Below, one piece after another: positions 1 to 6,866 of a DNA stretch of 17,037 bases. Position 1 is the stretch's first letter. Every line of letters starts with the position of its first letter. A model generated the notes under the pieces. It ran no database searches and was not told where the DNA came from. It saw only the letters and a list, made by a program, of their open reading frames with translations. The translations under genes and the position numbers were made by a program. Source of the stretch: Candidatus Spyradenecus faecavium (GTDB taxonomy: Bacteria; Verrucomicrobiota; Kiritimatiellia; RFP12; DVOR01); assembly GCA_018713405.1 (NCBI GenBank), contig DVOR01000061.1, forward strand, positions 1 to 17,037. The letters run 5' to 3'.

Positions 1-9
1 AAAAAGTGC

Positions 10-38
10 TTGCGTTTGAGGAGGGAGTTTGGTATTTT
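10..38 (+). promoter_or_regulatory. Candidate sigma70-type promoter upstream of the EF-G gene
   Basis: A -35-like TTGCGT (10-15) is followed by a 17-base spacer and a -10-like TATTTT (33-38). TGG directly before the -10 gives an extended -10 (TGn). The -10 matches the consensus at 4 of 6 positions and the -35 at 3 of 6. The stretch is AT-rich compared with the rest of the window. Transcription would begin near 45, leaving a leader of about 65 bases before the chosen EF-G start. Assignment is by eye; another promoter further upstream, outside the window, cannot be excluded. Confidence 0.45.
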
Positions 39-47
39 ATGTGCGTT

Positions 48-67
48 TTGCCCCTAGGTGGGGGCAA
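48..67 (+). repeat. Leader inverted repeat (hairpin) before the EF-G gene
   Basis: TTGCCCC (48-54) is perfectly complementary to GGGGCAA (61-67), with a 6-base loop TAGGTG. It would lie at the very 5' end of an mRNA started from the promoter at 10-38, about 45 bases before the start codon. It could stabilise the 5' end or act in regulation. No U-tract follows, so it is not a classic terminator. Confidence 0.45.
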
Positions 68-111
68 TGCTCTTTGACATCATCCGGTCCATTGGGACGC
101 AAGAGGAACGC

Positions 112-2181
112 ATGGCCACTGACCTGGCAGAGATTCGGAACATCGGCATCGTCGCCCACATCGACGCGGGCAAGACGACGACGACCGAGCGTATCCTCTT
201 TTACGCGGGGATGACGCACCGCCTCGGCAACGTTGACGAGGGGAACACGGTGACGGACTGGATGGTGCAGGAGCGTGAGCGTGGCATCACGATCACTTCG
301 GCGGCGATCACGTGCGCTTGGCGCGGGACGCAGATCAATCTCATCGACACGCCTGGGCATGTGGACTTCACCATCGAGGTGGAGCGGGCTTTGCGTGTGT
401 TGGATGGGGCGGTGGGCGTCTTTTGCGCGGTGGGCGGGGTGCAGCCGCAGTCGGAGACGGTGTGGCGTCAGGCGAACCGTTACCATGTGGCGCGCATCGC
501 GTTCGTGAACAAGATGGATCGGATGGGGGCGAATTTCGCGCGTGTGGTGGCGGAGATGAAGGGGAAGCTGGGGGCGAACGCGGTGCCGGTGGTGTTGCCG
601 GTGGGGGCCGCGGAGAGCTATGCGGGTGAAATCGATTTGATTTCCATGAAGCAGCGTCGTTACCTGGATGCGGAGGGGAAGGCCTTCGAGGATGGGGCGA
701 TCGACGCGGCGTTGGCCGATGAGGCGCAGGCGGCGCATGAGGCGTTGCTGGAGGCGTTGGCGGAGGCTGACGATGCGTTCATGGAGGCTTACCTGGAGGA
801 TCCGGAGCAGCCGGCGGAGGCGGTGCGGGCGGCGGTTCGCCGTTGCGTGGTCGCGCAGTCGTTGGTGCCGGTCTTCTGTGGGTCGTCGCTGAAGAACAAA
901 GGTGTGCAGGCGTTGCTGGACGGGGTGGTGGATTATCTGCCGGCGCCGAGCGAGCGCAAGGCGCCGGTTGGGACGAACGTGAAGACGGAGGAGGCGACGG
1001 AGATTGAGATGTCGCCGACGGCGCCGCTTTCGGCGTTGGTCTTCAAGATCGCGACGGATCCTTATGTGGGCCGACTCTTCTTTGTGCGTGTCTATGGGGG
1101 CACGTTGAAGAAGGGGCAGAATGTTTACAACCCGCGGACGCGGCAGCGTGAGCGTGTGATGAAGATCCTGCGTGTGAAGTCCGACGAGGAGGAGGAGCTT
1201 GAGCTTCTCCAGGCGGGGGACATCGGCGCGGTGGTTGGCCTGAAGCAGGCGACGACGGGTGACACGCTGTGCGCGGAGAACAGGCCGGTGGCGCTGATGG
1301 GGATCACGGCGCCGGAGCCGGTGATGTTCATGGCGATCGAGCCGAAGAGCACGGCGGAGAAGGACAAGCTGGCCGACGCGCTGGACCTGCTGGCGGCGGA
1401 GGACCCGACGTGCCAGGTGCGGACGGACGCGGAGACGGGGCAGAAGATTTTGAGCGGTATGGGCGAGCTCCATCTGGAGATTCTCGTCGACCGCCTGAGA
1501 CGTGAGTTCAATGTGACGGCGAACACGGGCAAGCCGATGGTCTCGTATTGTGAGACGGTGACCGCGGCGGCCCGCCAGACGTACACCTTTGACAGGGAGA
1601 TCGCAGGGAAGCGGCATTACGCGACGCTGACGATTGAGGTCTCTCCGTTGAAGCGTGGCGAGGGCCGGCAGGTGGCGGTCAGCAGGGCCGCGGAAAAACG
1701 CTTGCCCCGGCCTGAGGTTTGTGCTATCATAAAGGACGCTTTGTTTGACGCAATAGCCACCGGCGTTTTGGCACGCTTCCCGATGACGGACGTGCGGGCG
1801 GAGGTGACGGATTGCGCCATGCTGGACGATGAGACGGCTTCGGACGTGGCTTTCAGGAGCGCGGCCGTGATGGGCTTCCGGGAGGCGGCGTTGGCCGCCG
1901 GGCCGGAGTTCCTGGAGCCGATCATGTCCCTCGACATCGTGACGCCGCCCGAGTACGTGGGCGACATCATGGGGGACATCAACGGCCGCCGCGGCCAGGT
2001 GCGTGACATGGAGATGAAGGGTGACCTTCAGGAAGTGCGCGCGTCGGTGCCGTTGGCGGAGCTGTTTGGGTACGCCACGGCGATCCGCTCGCTGTCGCGT
2101 GGGCGGGCCGGGTACACGATGGAGCCCGGCGCGTTCGCGGTGGCGCCCAAGACGGTTAAAGAAGAACTACTCAACAGGTAA
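112..2181 (+). CDS. fusA: Elongation factor G family GTPase, EFG2 (recycling)-like
   Basis: 689 residues. The GTPase motifs are intact: AHIDAGKT (15-22), RGITI (57-61), DTPGHV (79-84), NKMD (133-136) and GSSLK (257-261), followed by domains II, III, IV and V. ATG 112 is chosen because GAGG lies 5 bases upstream and the protein then starts as EF-Gs do; GTG 58 and ATG 67 would add residues with no good ribosome site. Canonical EF-G drives translocation and, with RRF, splits ribosomes. Several stretches here (THRLGNVDEGNTVTDWM near 35-51, CGSSLKNKG near 256-264, IAGKRHYA at 497-504) recall the spdEFG2/mitochondrial EFG2 lineage, thought to be specialised for ribosome recycling. The canonical domain IV GGRGQYGH motif and the tip histidine (YHDVDSSE) are absent. 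A separate translocating EF-G would then be expected elsewhere in the genome. EF-G family membership is certain; the subtype rests on recalled sequences. Confidence 0.95.
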   Translation: MATDLAEIRNIGIVAHIDAGKTTTTERILFYAGMTHRLGNVDEGNTVTDWMVQERERGITITSAAITCAWRGTQINLIDTPGHVDFTIEVERALRVLDGAVGVFCAVGGVQPQSETVWRQANRYHVARIAFVNKMDRMGANFARVVAEMKGKLGANAVPVVLPVGAAESYAGEIDLISMKQRRYLDAEGKAFEDGAIDAALADEAQAAHEALLEALAEADDAFMEAYLEDPEQPAEAVRAAVRRCVVAQSLVPVFCGSSLKNKGVQALLDGVVDYLPAPSERKAPVGTNVKTEEATEIEMSPTAPLSALVFKIATDPYVGRLFFVRVYGGTLKKGQNVYNPRTRQRERVMKILRVKSDEEEELELLQAGDIGAVVGLKQATTGDTLCAENRPVALMGITAPEPVMFMAIEPKSTAEKDKLADALDLLAAEDPTCQVRTDAETGQKILSGMGELHLEILVDRLRREFNVTANTGKPMVSYCETVTAAARQTYTFDREIAGKRHYATLTIEVSPLKRGEGRQVAVSRAAEKRLPRPEVCAIIKDALFDAIATGVLARFPMTDVRAEVTDCAMLDDETASDVAFRSAAVMGFREAALAAGPEFLEPIMSLDIVTPPEYVGDIMGDINGRRGQVRDMEMKGDLQEVRASVPLAELFGYATAIRSLSRGRAGYTMEPGAFAVAPKTVKEELLNR
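1702..1730 (+). promoter_or_regulatory. Candidate promoter inside the EF-G gene, for the S10 block
   Basis: TTGCCC (1702-1707), a 17-base spacer and TATCAT (1725-1730) match the -35 at 4 of 6 and the -10 at 5 of 6 positions. TGC before the -10 gives an extended -10. The overlapping codons (GTT TGT GCT ATC ATA AAG at 1717-1734, then GCT TTG TTT and GCA ATA) are unlike the rest of this GC-rich gene and include two ATA codons, as if the DNA were under constraint beyond the protein. Transcription from about 1737 would give rpsJ a leader of roughly 450 bases. The EF-G/rpsJ gap is only 7 bases, so an S10 promoter would have to lie in the EF-G gene. Confidence 0.5.
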
Positions 2182-2188
2182 TGTGAGC

Positions 2189-2497
2189 ATGCAAAGTCAA
2201 CGCATACGCATTCGCTTGCAGGCGTACGACCACAAGGTGCTGGACCAGGCCGTGGGCGCGATCCTCGACACGGCGCGGAGCACCGGCGCGCAGATTGTCG
2301 GCCCGATTCCGCTGCCGACGCGCATCGAGCGCTTCACGGTGAACCGTTCGCCGCACGTGAACAAGAAGTCGATGGATCAGTTCGAGATGCGGACGCACAA
2401 GCGTCTGCTGGACATCGTGGGCCCGACGGCGAAGACCGTGGACGAGCTCAAGAAGCTGAACCTGCCGGCCGGCGTGGACATCACCATTCGCATCTAA
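2189..2497 (+). CDS. rpsJ: 30S ribosomal protein S10
   Basis: 102 residues, the usual length. S10 sits in the 30S head and, in E. coli, doubles as NusE in transcription antitermination. Family signatures are QRIRIRLQAYDHKVLDQ at the N-terminus, GPIPLPTRIERFTV in the middle, then SPHVNKKSMDQFEMRTHKR and the C-terminal DIVGPTAKTVDEL. ATG 2189 is chosen because it gives the standard MQSQRIRIRL start; GTG 2183 would add only two residues. AGG at 2176-2178 is the likely ribosome site. The gene lies 7 bases after the EF-G stop, with no tuf between them, and heads the S10 block. Confidence 0.97.
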   Translation: MQSQRIRIRLQAYDHKVLDQAVGAILDTARSTGAQIVGPIPLPTRIERFTVNRSPHVNKKSMDQFEMRTHKRLLDIVGPTAKTVDELKKLNLPAGVDITIRI

Positions 2498-2507
2498 GGA
2501 GGGGACC

Positions 2508-3134
2508 ATGCAAGGCTTGATTGGCAAGAAGATCGGCATGACCCAGATTTGGGACGAGAACGGCGTGGCCGTGCCCGTCACGGTGGTCGAGGTGGGCCCC
2601 TGCCCGGTGGTCCAGGTGAAGACCGCGGAGAAGGATGGCTATGTGGCCGCCCAGCTTGGGTTCGTGGAGCAGAAGCCGCAGCGCCTGAGCAAGGCGGAGC
2701 GGACGCGCTTCGAGAAGGCCGGCGTGCCGGCGCAGCGCGTGATCCAGGAGTTCCGCTGGGATGGCGCGGCCGATGTGAAGGCCGGCGACACGCTCACGGC
2801 GAGCGTCTTTGAGGGCGTGGCGTACGTAGACGTGCAGGCGACGACGAAGGGCCGCGGGTTCGCGGGCGTGGTGCGTCGCTACGGTTTCCGCGGCGGCCCG
2901 CACACGCACGGCGGGCACAGCAAGCGCCGCCCCGGCGGCATTGCGGCGCGCGACCTGCCCGGTTGGGTGGAGAAGGGCAAGAAGATGCCCGGCCACATGG
3001 GCAGCGTGACGCGCACGACCCAGAACATCCGCGTGGCGAAGGTGCTGGCCGATGAGAACCTCATCCTGCTGCACGGCGCGGTCCCCGGCCCCAACGGCGG
3101 CATCGTCCGCGTGACGAAGGCGCTGAAGAAGTGA
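2508..3134 (+). CDS. rplC: 50S ribosomal protein L3
   Basis: 208 residues, typical for bacterial L3. This early assembly protein binds 23S rRNA and reaches toward the peptidyl transferase centre. Signatures are GLIGKKIGMTQIWDENG at the N-terminus, KGRGFAGVVRRYGFRGGPHTHG in the middle and KGKKMPGHMG near residue 160. The glutamine that E. coli methylates through PrmB appears to be replaced (the aligned stretch reads GGIAARDLPG), so that modification is not expected. A strong ribosome site, AAGGAGGGG, overlaps the rpsJ stop codon, so translation of the two genes is probably coupled. Confidence 0.97.
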   Translation: MQGLIGKKIGMTQIWDENGVAVPVTVVEVGPCPVVQVKTAEKDGYVAAQLGFVEQKPQRLSKAERTRFEKAGVPAQRVIQEFRWDGAADVKAGDTLTASVFEGVAYVDVQATTKGRGFAGVVRRYGFRGGPHTHGGHSKRRPGGIAARDLPGWVEKGKKMPGHMGSVTRTTQNIRVAKVLADENLILLHGAVPGPNGGIVRVTKALKK

Positions 3135-3144
3135 GGCTTGAGCA

Positions 3145-3813
3145 ATGAGCACGATCAAAGTTTACGACAAGACCGGCGCCGCGGCGGGCGAGAAGACCGT
3201 CGACGAGGCGCAGCTGGTGCTTGACCGCGGCGAGCAGGCCGTGAAGGACACCGTTGTGGCGATCCTGAACGGGATGCGCGCCGGGACGGCGAAGACGAAG
3301 AACCGCAGCGAGGTCTCCGGCTCGGGCAAGAAGCCCTGGAAGCAGAAGGGGACCGGCCGCGCGAGCTTCGGCGGGAGCCGCAACCCTGTGTGGCGTGGCG
3401 GCGGCGTGGCCTTTGGCCCGGTGCCCCGCGACTATTCGCAGAAGATCAACAAGAAGGTGGCGGCGCTGGCCTTTGCCCGCGCGCTGAGCGACAAGATCGC
3501 CGCGGGCGAGCTGTGCGTGGTGGACTCCCTGAACTTCGAGGAGCCCAAGACGAAGCAGGCGGCCGCGATGTACAAGGCGCTGGGGGCGACGCGCTCCTGC
3601 CTGACGGTCATCGCGGACGACGCGCTGGCCGGCGACGCGAACGAGAATTTCATCCTGGCGGTGTGCAATCTGCCGAACGTGGATTTGGCCACCGTGGGTG
3701 AGACGGACGTCTACATGCTGTGCCGCTACAAGCAAATCGTGGCCACGCCCCAGGCCCTGGAGGGTCTGATGGCGCGCTTGGCCCGCGCGACCGGAAAGGC
3801 GGTTCAGGAATGA
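3145..3813 (+). CDS. rplD: 50S ribosomal protein L4
   Basis: 222 residues, slightly longer than E. coli L4 (201). L4 binds 23S rRNA domain I, and its long loop lines the exit tunnel. The tunnel loop is plain: GSGKKPWKQKGTGRASFGG (about 59-77) followed by NPVWRGGGVAFGP. In E. coli L4 also represses its own operon through the S10 leader. No comparable dedicated leader exists here because rpsJ follows EF-G by 7 bases, so that feedback route is either absent or uses a transcript from within the EF-G gene. The start lies 10 bases after rplC; the stop overlaps the start of rplW (ATGA). Confidence 0.97.
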   Translation: MSTIKVYDKTGAAAGEKTVDEAQLVLDRGEQAVKDTVVAILNGMRAGTAKTKNRSEVSGSGKKPWKQKGTGRASFGGSRNPVWRGGGVAFGPVPRDYSQKINKKVAALAFARALSDKIAAGELCVVDSLNFEEPKTKQAAAMYKALGATRSCLTVIADDALAGDANENFILAVCNLPNVDLATVGETDVYMLCRYKQIVATPQALEGLMARLARATGKAVQE

Positions 3814-4082
3814 AGACGATCATCCGCAAGGTTTCCGTGACCGAGAAGGGCACCCTGATCGGCGCGATGAACCAGTACATGCTCGAGGTCGCCCCGGAGG
3901 CGACGAAGCCCCAGATCCGCGCGGCGGTGGAGGAGCAGTTCGGCGTGCACGTGAAGAGCGTGAACACGGCGAATTACCGTCCCCGCACGGTGGCGACGCG
4001 CACGCGCCGGGCCACCCAGACGCCGGCGTGGAAGCGCGCGTACGTGACGCTGCGCGAGGGTGAGCGCATCGAGCTTGCCTAA
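3810..4082 (+). CDS. rplW: 50S ribosomal protein L23
   Basis: 90 residues. L23 sits at the exit of the peptide tunnel and docks trigger factor and SRP. It starts MKTIIRKVSVTEKGTLIGAMNQYML and contains ATKPQIRAAVEEQFGVHVKSVNT, the typical L23 core in which the usual EK..ES/N N-terminus is recognisable. The C-terminal half is basic (ATRTRRATQTPAWKRAYVTL), as expected for the rRNA-binding loop. ATG 3810 overlaps the rplD stop by 4 bases (ATGA), which favours translational coupling. Confidence 0.95.
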   Translation: MKTIIRKVSVTEKGTLIGAMNQYMLEVAPEATKPQIRAAVEEQFGVHVKSVNTANYRPRTVATRTRRATQTPAWKRAYVTLREGERIELA

Positions 4083-4110
4083 ACAGAAAGAGCCAAAGGA
4101 CACCCTATCT

Positions 4111-4935
4111 ATGGCACTGAAGAGTTACAAACCCCGCAGCCCGGGCATGCGCTTCCGCGTCTCCCAGGTGCGCACGCACCTCTCGAAGGAGAAGCCGGTG
4201 GCGCACCTGACGGTGGCGAAGAACGCCAACGCCGGGCGCAACAACCAGGGTCGCATCACCGTCCGCCATCGCGGCGGCGGTGTGCGTCGCCGTTTCCGCA
4301 TCGTGGATTTCCTGCGCGACAAGCACGGGATCCCGGCGAAGGTCGCGGCGCTCTGCTATGACCCGAACCGCACGGCCAACCTGGCCCTGCTGAACTACGC
4401 CGACGGCGAGAAGCGCTACATCTTGGCCCCCGAGGGTCTGAAGCCCGGCATGACCGTGGTCTCCGGCCCCGACGCGGAGCCGACCGTTGGCAACGCGCTT
4501 CCCCTGGAGAAGATCCCGCTGGGCATGGCGGTGCACAACGTCGAGCTGGTGCCCGGCAAGGGCGCGCAGATGGTGCGCAGCGCCGGCACGAGCGCGACGC
4601 TGATGGCCCGCGCGAACGGGATGGCGACGCTGCGCCTGCCTTCCGGCGAGATTCGCATGGTCTCCGTGGCCTGCATGGCGACGGTGGGCACGGTGGGCGA
4701 GGGCGATTGGTCGGGCGTGAAGTTCGGCAAGGCCGGCCGCAAGCGCCTGCTCGGCATCCGTCCGACGGTCCGCGGCGTGGCGATGAACCCTGTGGACCAC
4801 CCGATGGGCGGCGGCGAAGGCCGTACGTCCGGCGGCAGCCACCCGCGCAGCCCGTGGGGCAAGCTCGCCAAGGGCGGGAAGACGCGCAACCGCCGCAAGA
4901 ACAGCAATCGCTTCATTGTCAAGCGGAGGAAGTAA
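4111..4935 (+). CDS. rplB: 50S ribosomal protein L2
   Basis: 274 residues, the normal length. L2 is among the most conserved large-subunit proteins; it is needed for subunit joining and peptidyl transferase activity. Signatures are MALKSYKPRSPGMR at the start, NNQGRITVRHRGGGVRRRFR near 45-63, and NPVDHPMGGGEGR near 225-238. The histidine corresponding to E. coli H229 (mature numbering) is kept at residue 230. The next conserved position, often His, is Met, a variant I recall also in Bacteroidetes. ATG 4111 gives the canonical N-terminus, with AAAGGA about 10 bases upstream; in-frame codons from 4060 overlap rplW and are rejected. Confidence 0.98.
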   Translation: MALKSYKPRSPGMRFRVSQVRTHLSKEKPVAHLTVAKNANAGRNNQGRITVRHRGGGVRRRFRIVDFLRDKHGIPAKVAALCYDPNRTANLALLNYADGEKRYILAPEGLKPGMTVVSGPDAEPTVGNALPLEKIPLGMAVHNVELVPGKGAQMVRSAGTSATLMARANGMATLRLPSGEIRMVSVACMATVGTVGEGDWSGVKFGKAGRKRLLGIRPTVRGVAMNPVDHPMGGGEGRTSGGSHPRSPWGKLAKGGKTRNRRKNSNRFIVKRRK

Positions 4936-4940
4936 CGTTT

Positions 4941-5219
4941 ATGGCACGTTCCATCAAGAAGGGCCCGTATGTTGAGGCGTCTCTTCTCCGCAAGGTGGAG
5001 AAGATGAACGCGTCGGGCAAAAAGCTGCCGATCAAGACGTGGTCGCGCCGTTCGATGGTGCTCCCCGAGTTCGTGGGGCACACGTTCGCGATCCACAACG
5101 GCAAGCAGCACATGCCGGTGTTCATCACCGAGAACATGGTCGGGCACCGCCTGGGCGAGTTCTCGAACACCCGCACGTTCAAGGCCCACGGCGGCCTGAC
5201 CGAGAAGGCCTCGAAGTAA
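4941..5219 (+). CDS. rpsS: 30S ribosomal protein S19
   Basis: 92 residues, the usual size. S19 lies in the 30S head near the A site and contacts S13. The family core is clear: MARSIKKGPYVEASLLRKVE at the N-terminus, KTWSRRSMVLPEFVGHTFAIHNGKQ in the middle, then PVFITENMVGHRLGEFSNTRTFKAHGG. It starts 5 bases after the rplB stop; AAGCGGAGGAAG at the end of rplB supplies the ribosome site. Confidence 0.98.
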   Translation: MARSIKKGPYVEASLLRKVEKMNASGKKLPIKTWSRRSMVLPEFVGHTFAIHNGKQHMPVFITENMVGHRLGEFSNTRTFKAHGGLTEKASK

Positions 5220-5231
5220 AGGAGACGGATC

Positions 5232-5564
5232 ATGGAAGTGAAAGCCATCACCCGCAATCTCCGCATCTCCGTGCGCAAGGCGCGCCCGATCGCCCGTCGC
5301 GTGCAGGGTCTGAAGCTCTCCGACGCCCTTGCGGTGGCGGATTTCAGCCCGCTGAAGGCGGCGCGTTTCCTGGCTGCGACGCTGCGCTCCGCTGCGGCGA
5401 ACGCGCAGAACAACAACAACCTCGACCCCGAGACGCTGACGGTGAAGAAGGCGGTCTTCGACGAGGGCACGCGCATGAAGCGCTACTGGTGCGGGGCGCG
5501 CGGCAGCGCCAAGCCGATCCAGAAGAAGCTCAGCCACCTCACGGTGGTGTTGACGAACGAGTAA
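5232..5564 (+). CDS. rplV: 50S ribosomal protein L22
   Basis: 110 residues, the usual length. L22 contacts all 23S domains, and its extended beta-hairpin forms the tunnel constriction with L4. The N-terminal part (TRNLRISVRKARPIARRVQGL) and the NNNNL loop near 60-64 are typical. The hairpin reads DEGTRMKRYWCGARGSAKP, with MKR at residues 82-84 as in E. coli, where deletion of these residues gives macrolide resistance. The tip (YWCGARGSA) differs from the E. coli IMPRAKGRA. AAAGGAG sits just upstream of the ATG. Confidence 0.97.
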   Translation: MEVKAITRNLRISVRKARPIARRVQGLKLSDALAVADFSPLKAARFLAATLRSAAANAQNNNNLDPETLTVKKAVFDEGTRMKRYWCGARGSAKPIQKKLSHLTVVLTNE

Positions 5565-5579
5565 AACGAGGAGCCTACC

Positions 5580-6266
5580 TTGGGACAGAAAGTCAACCCT
5601 ATCGGCTTCCGCATTGCCCTGAACAAGCAGTGGCAGTCGCGTTGGTTCGCGAAGAAGCAGGATTTCGGCCTGAACCTGGCCGAAGACAACGTCATCCGTG
5701 AGACGGTCCGCAAGTCCATCGAGGGCGCGGCCATCACGAAGATCGGCATCGAGCGCTACGCCAACCGCGTGCGCGTGGTGATCTTCACGGCCCGCCCGGG
5801 CATCATCGTCGGGCGCAACGGCCAGGACGTGGAGAAGCTGAAGGCCTCGCTGGCGAAGAAGACGGGCAAGGAAATCTACCTGGACATCCAGGAGGTCCGC
5901 ACGCCCGACGCCGACGCCCAGCTGGTGGCCGAGAGCATCGCCCAGCAGATCGAGCACCGCATCGCCGTGAAGCGCGCGATCAAGCGCGCGGAGAAGACGG
6001 CGATGGAGCTTGGCGTGGACGGGATCAAGATCCGTTGCGCCGGGCGCATCAACGGCGCCGAGATTTCCCGCGTGGAGTGGAGCAAGAAGGGCAAGGTGCC
6101 CCTGCACACGCTCCGCGCCAACATTGATTATGGCTTTGTGGAGGCCAACACCACCGCCGGCAAGATCGGCGTGAAGGTGTGGATCTGCAAGCGCGAAGAC
6201 TTCCAGCCCACGCGCCAGGCGCGCGGCGGCGACCGCGGAAGGAGGAACTATGCCTCTCATGCCTAA
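5580..6266 (+). CDS. rpsC: 30S ribosomal protein S3
   Basis: 228 residues, the usual length. S3 lies at the mRNA entry channel and takes part in mRNA unwinding. The N-terminus GQKVNPIGFRI is diagnostic, and a type II KH domain follows with its GxxG loop GRNG at 78-81 (GIIVGRNGQDVEKL). The C-terminal domain contains GVDGIKIRCAGRINGAEISR. The start is TTG at 5580, the only non-ATG start I assign in this cluster. It is supported by GAGGAG 7 bases upstream and by the fit of GQKVNP directly behind the initiator. The 3' end overlaps rplP by 17 bases. Confidence 0.97.
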   Translation: MGQKVNPIGFRIALNKQWQSRWFAKKQDFGLNLAEDNVIRETVRKSIEGAAITKIGIERYANRVRVVIFTARPGIIVGRNGQDVEKLKASLAKKTGKEIYLDIQEVRTPDADAQLVAESIAQQIEHRIAVKRAIKRAEKTAMELGVDGIKIRCAGRINGAEISRVEWSKKGKVPLHTLRANIDYGFVEANTTAGKIGVKVWICKREDFQPTRQARGGDRGRRNYASHA

Positions 6267-6657
6267 ACGCGTGAAGCACCGCAAGGTGTCGAAGGGCTCC
6301 CGCAAGGGGTTCGCGACGAGCGGTGACAAGCTCGCCTACGGCGAGTTCGGAATCAAGGCCCTGGGCCGTGGCTGGGTGACGAACACCCAGATCGAGGCCT
6401 GCCGCGTGGCGATCAACCGCCACATGAAGCGCAAGGGCAAGCTCTGGGTCCGCATCTTCCCGGACAAGCCGGTGACGAAGAAGCCGATCGAAGTCCGCAT
6501 GGGCTCCGGTAAGGGCAACCCGGAGTTCTGGGTGGCCGTGGTGCTCCCCGGCAAGGTGCTCTTCGAGGTGGGCGGCATCCCCGAGTCGCTGGCGCGTGAG
6601 TGCCTGCGCCTGGCCGACACCAAGCTGGGCATCCGCACGCAGCTCGTCAGCCGCTAA
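6250..6657 (+). CDS. rplP: 50S ribosomal protein L16
   Basis: 135 residues, typical. L16 organises the A-tRNA site of the 50S subunit. The N-terminus MPLMPKRVKHRKVSKGSRKG and the core RRVAINRHMKRKGKLW-like stretch (CRVAINRHMKRKG near 51-63) are characteristic. The loop VRMGSGKGNPEFWVAVV includes the arginine (residue 83 here) equivalent to E. coli R81, which YcfD can hydroxylate. ATG 6250 follows GGAGG by 4 bases and is preferred. ATG 6259 (MPKRVKHRK) is possible, with a 13-base spacing. The 17-base overlap with rpsC suggests coupled translation. Confidence 0.96.
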   Translation: MPLMPKRVKHRKVSKGSRKGFATSGDKLAYGEFGIKALGRGWVTNTQIEACRVAINRHMKRKGKLWVRIFPDKPVTKKPIEVRMGSGKGNPEFWVAVVLPGKVLFEVGGIPESLARECLRLADTKLGIRTQLVSR

Positions 6658-6668
6658 GGAGGGACGCC

Positions 6669-6866
6669 ATGAAGATCGCAGAAATCAAAGACCTCAGCGC
6701 CGAGGAGCTCGCCGCCCAGATCCGCGACAAGGAGACTGAGCTGCGCGGGCTCCGCCTGAAGCACAACTCCACCACGGGCATCGAGGCGCCCGGCCGCCTG
6801 GCCAAGCTGCGCAAGGAGATCGCCCAGCTCAAGACGGTGGCCAACCAGAAGAAGGTGAACAAATGA
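6669..6866 (+). CDS. rpmC: 50S ribosomal protein L29
   Basis: 65 residues, the usual size. L29 is a small helical protein by the tunnel exit next to L23 and helps form the SRP docking surface. The N-terminal KIAEIKDLSAEELAAQIRDKETELRGLRLKHNSTTGIE and C-terminal RLAKLRKEIAQLKTV give the expected two-helix pattern. AAGGAGGG overlaps the rplP stop. The stop codon overlaps the rpsQ start as ATGA. In-frame codons upstream of 6669 lie inside rplP and are rejected. Confidence 0.95.
   Translation: MKIAEIKDLSAEELAAQIRDKETELRGLRLKHNSTTGIEAPGRLAKLRKEIAQLKTVANQKKVNK

Noticed and set aside
58..111. Upstream GTG (58) or ATG (67) as the start of the EF-G gene
   Set aside because: They add residues unlike EF-G N-termini, overlap the leader hairpin and lack the ribosome site that precedes ATG 112.
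37..1617. Minus-strand open frame of 526 codons opposite the EF-G gene
   Set aside because: It is Arg/His/Leu-rich with no recognisable domain, a GC-rich shadow of EF-G.
4075..4111. Promoter between rplW and rplB (TTGCCT ... TATCTA)
   Set aside because: The spacing between the hexamers is 25 bases, too long for a sigma70 promoter.
4416..6329. Minus-strand open frame of 637 codons opposite rplB-rplP
   Set aside because: It spans several conserved + strand genes and shows no family signature.
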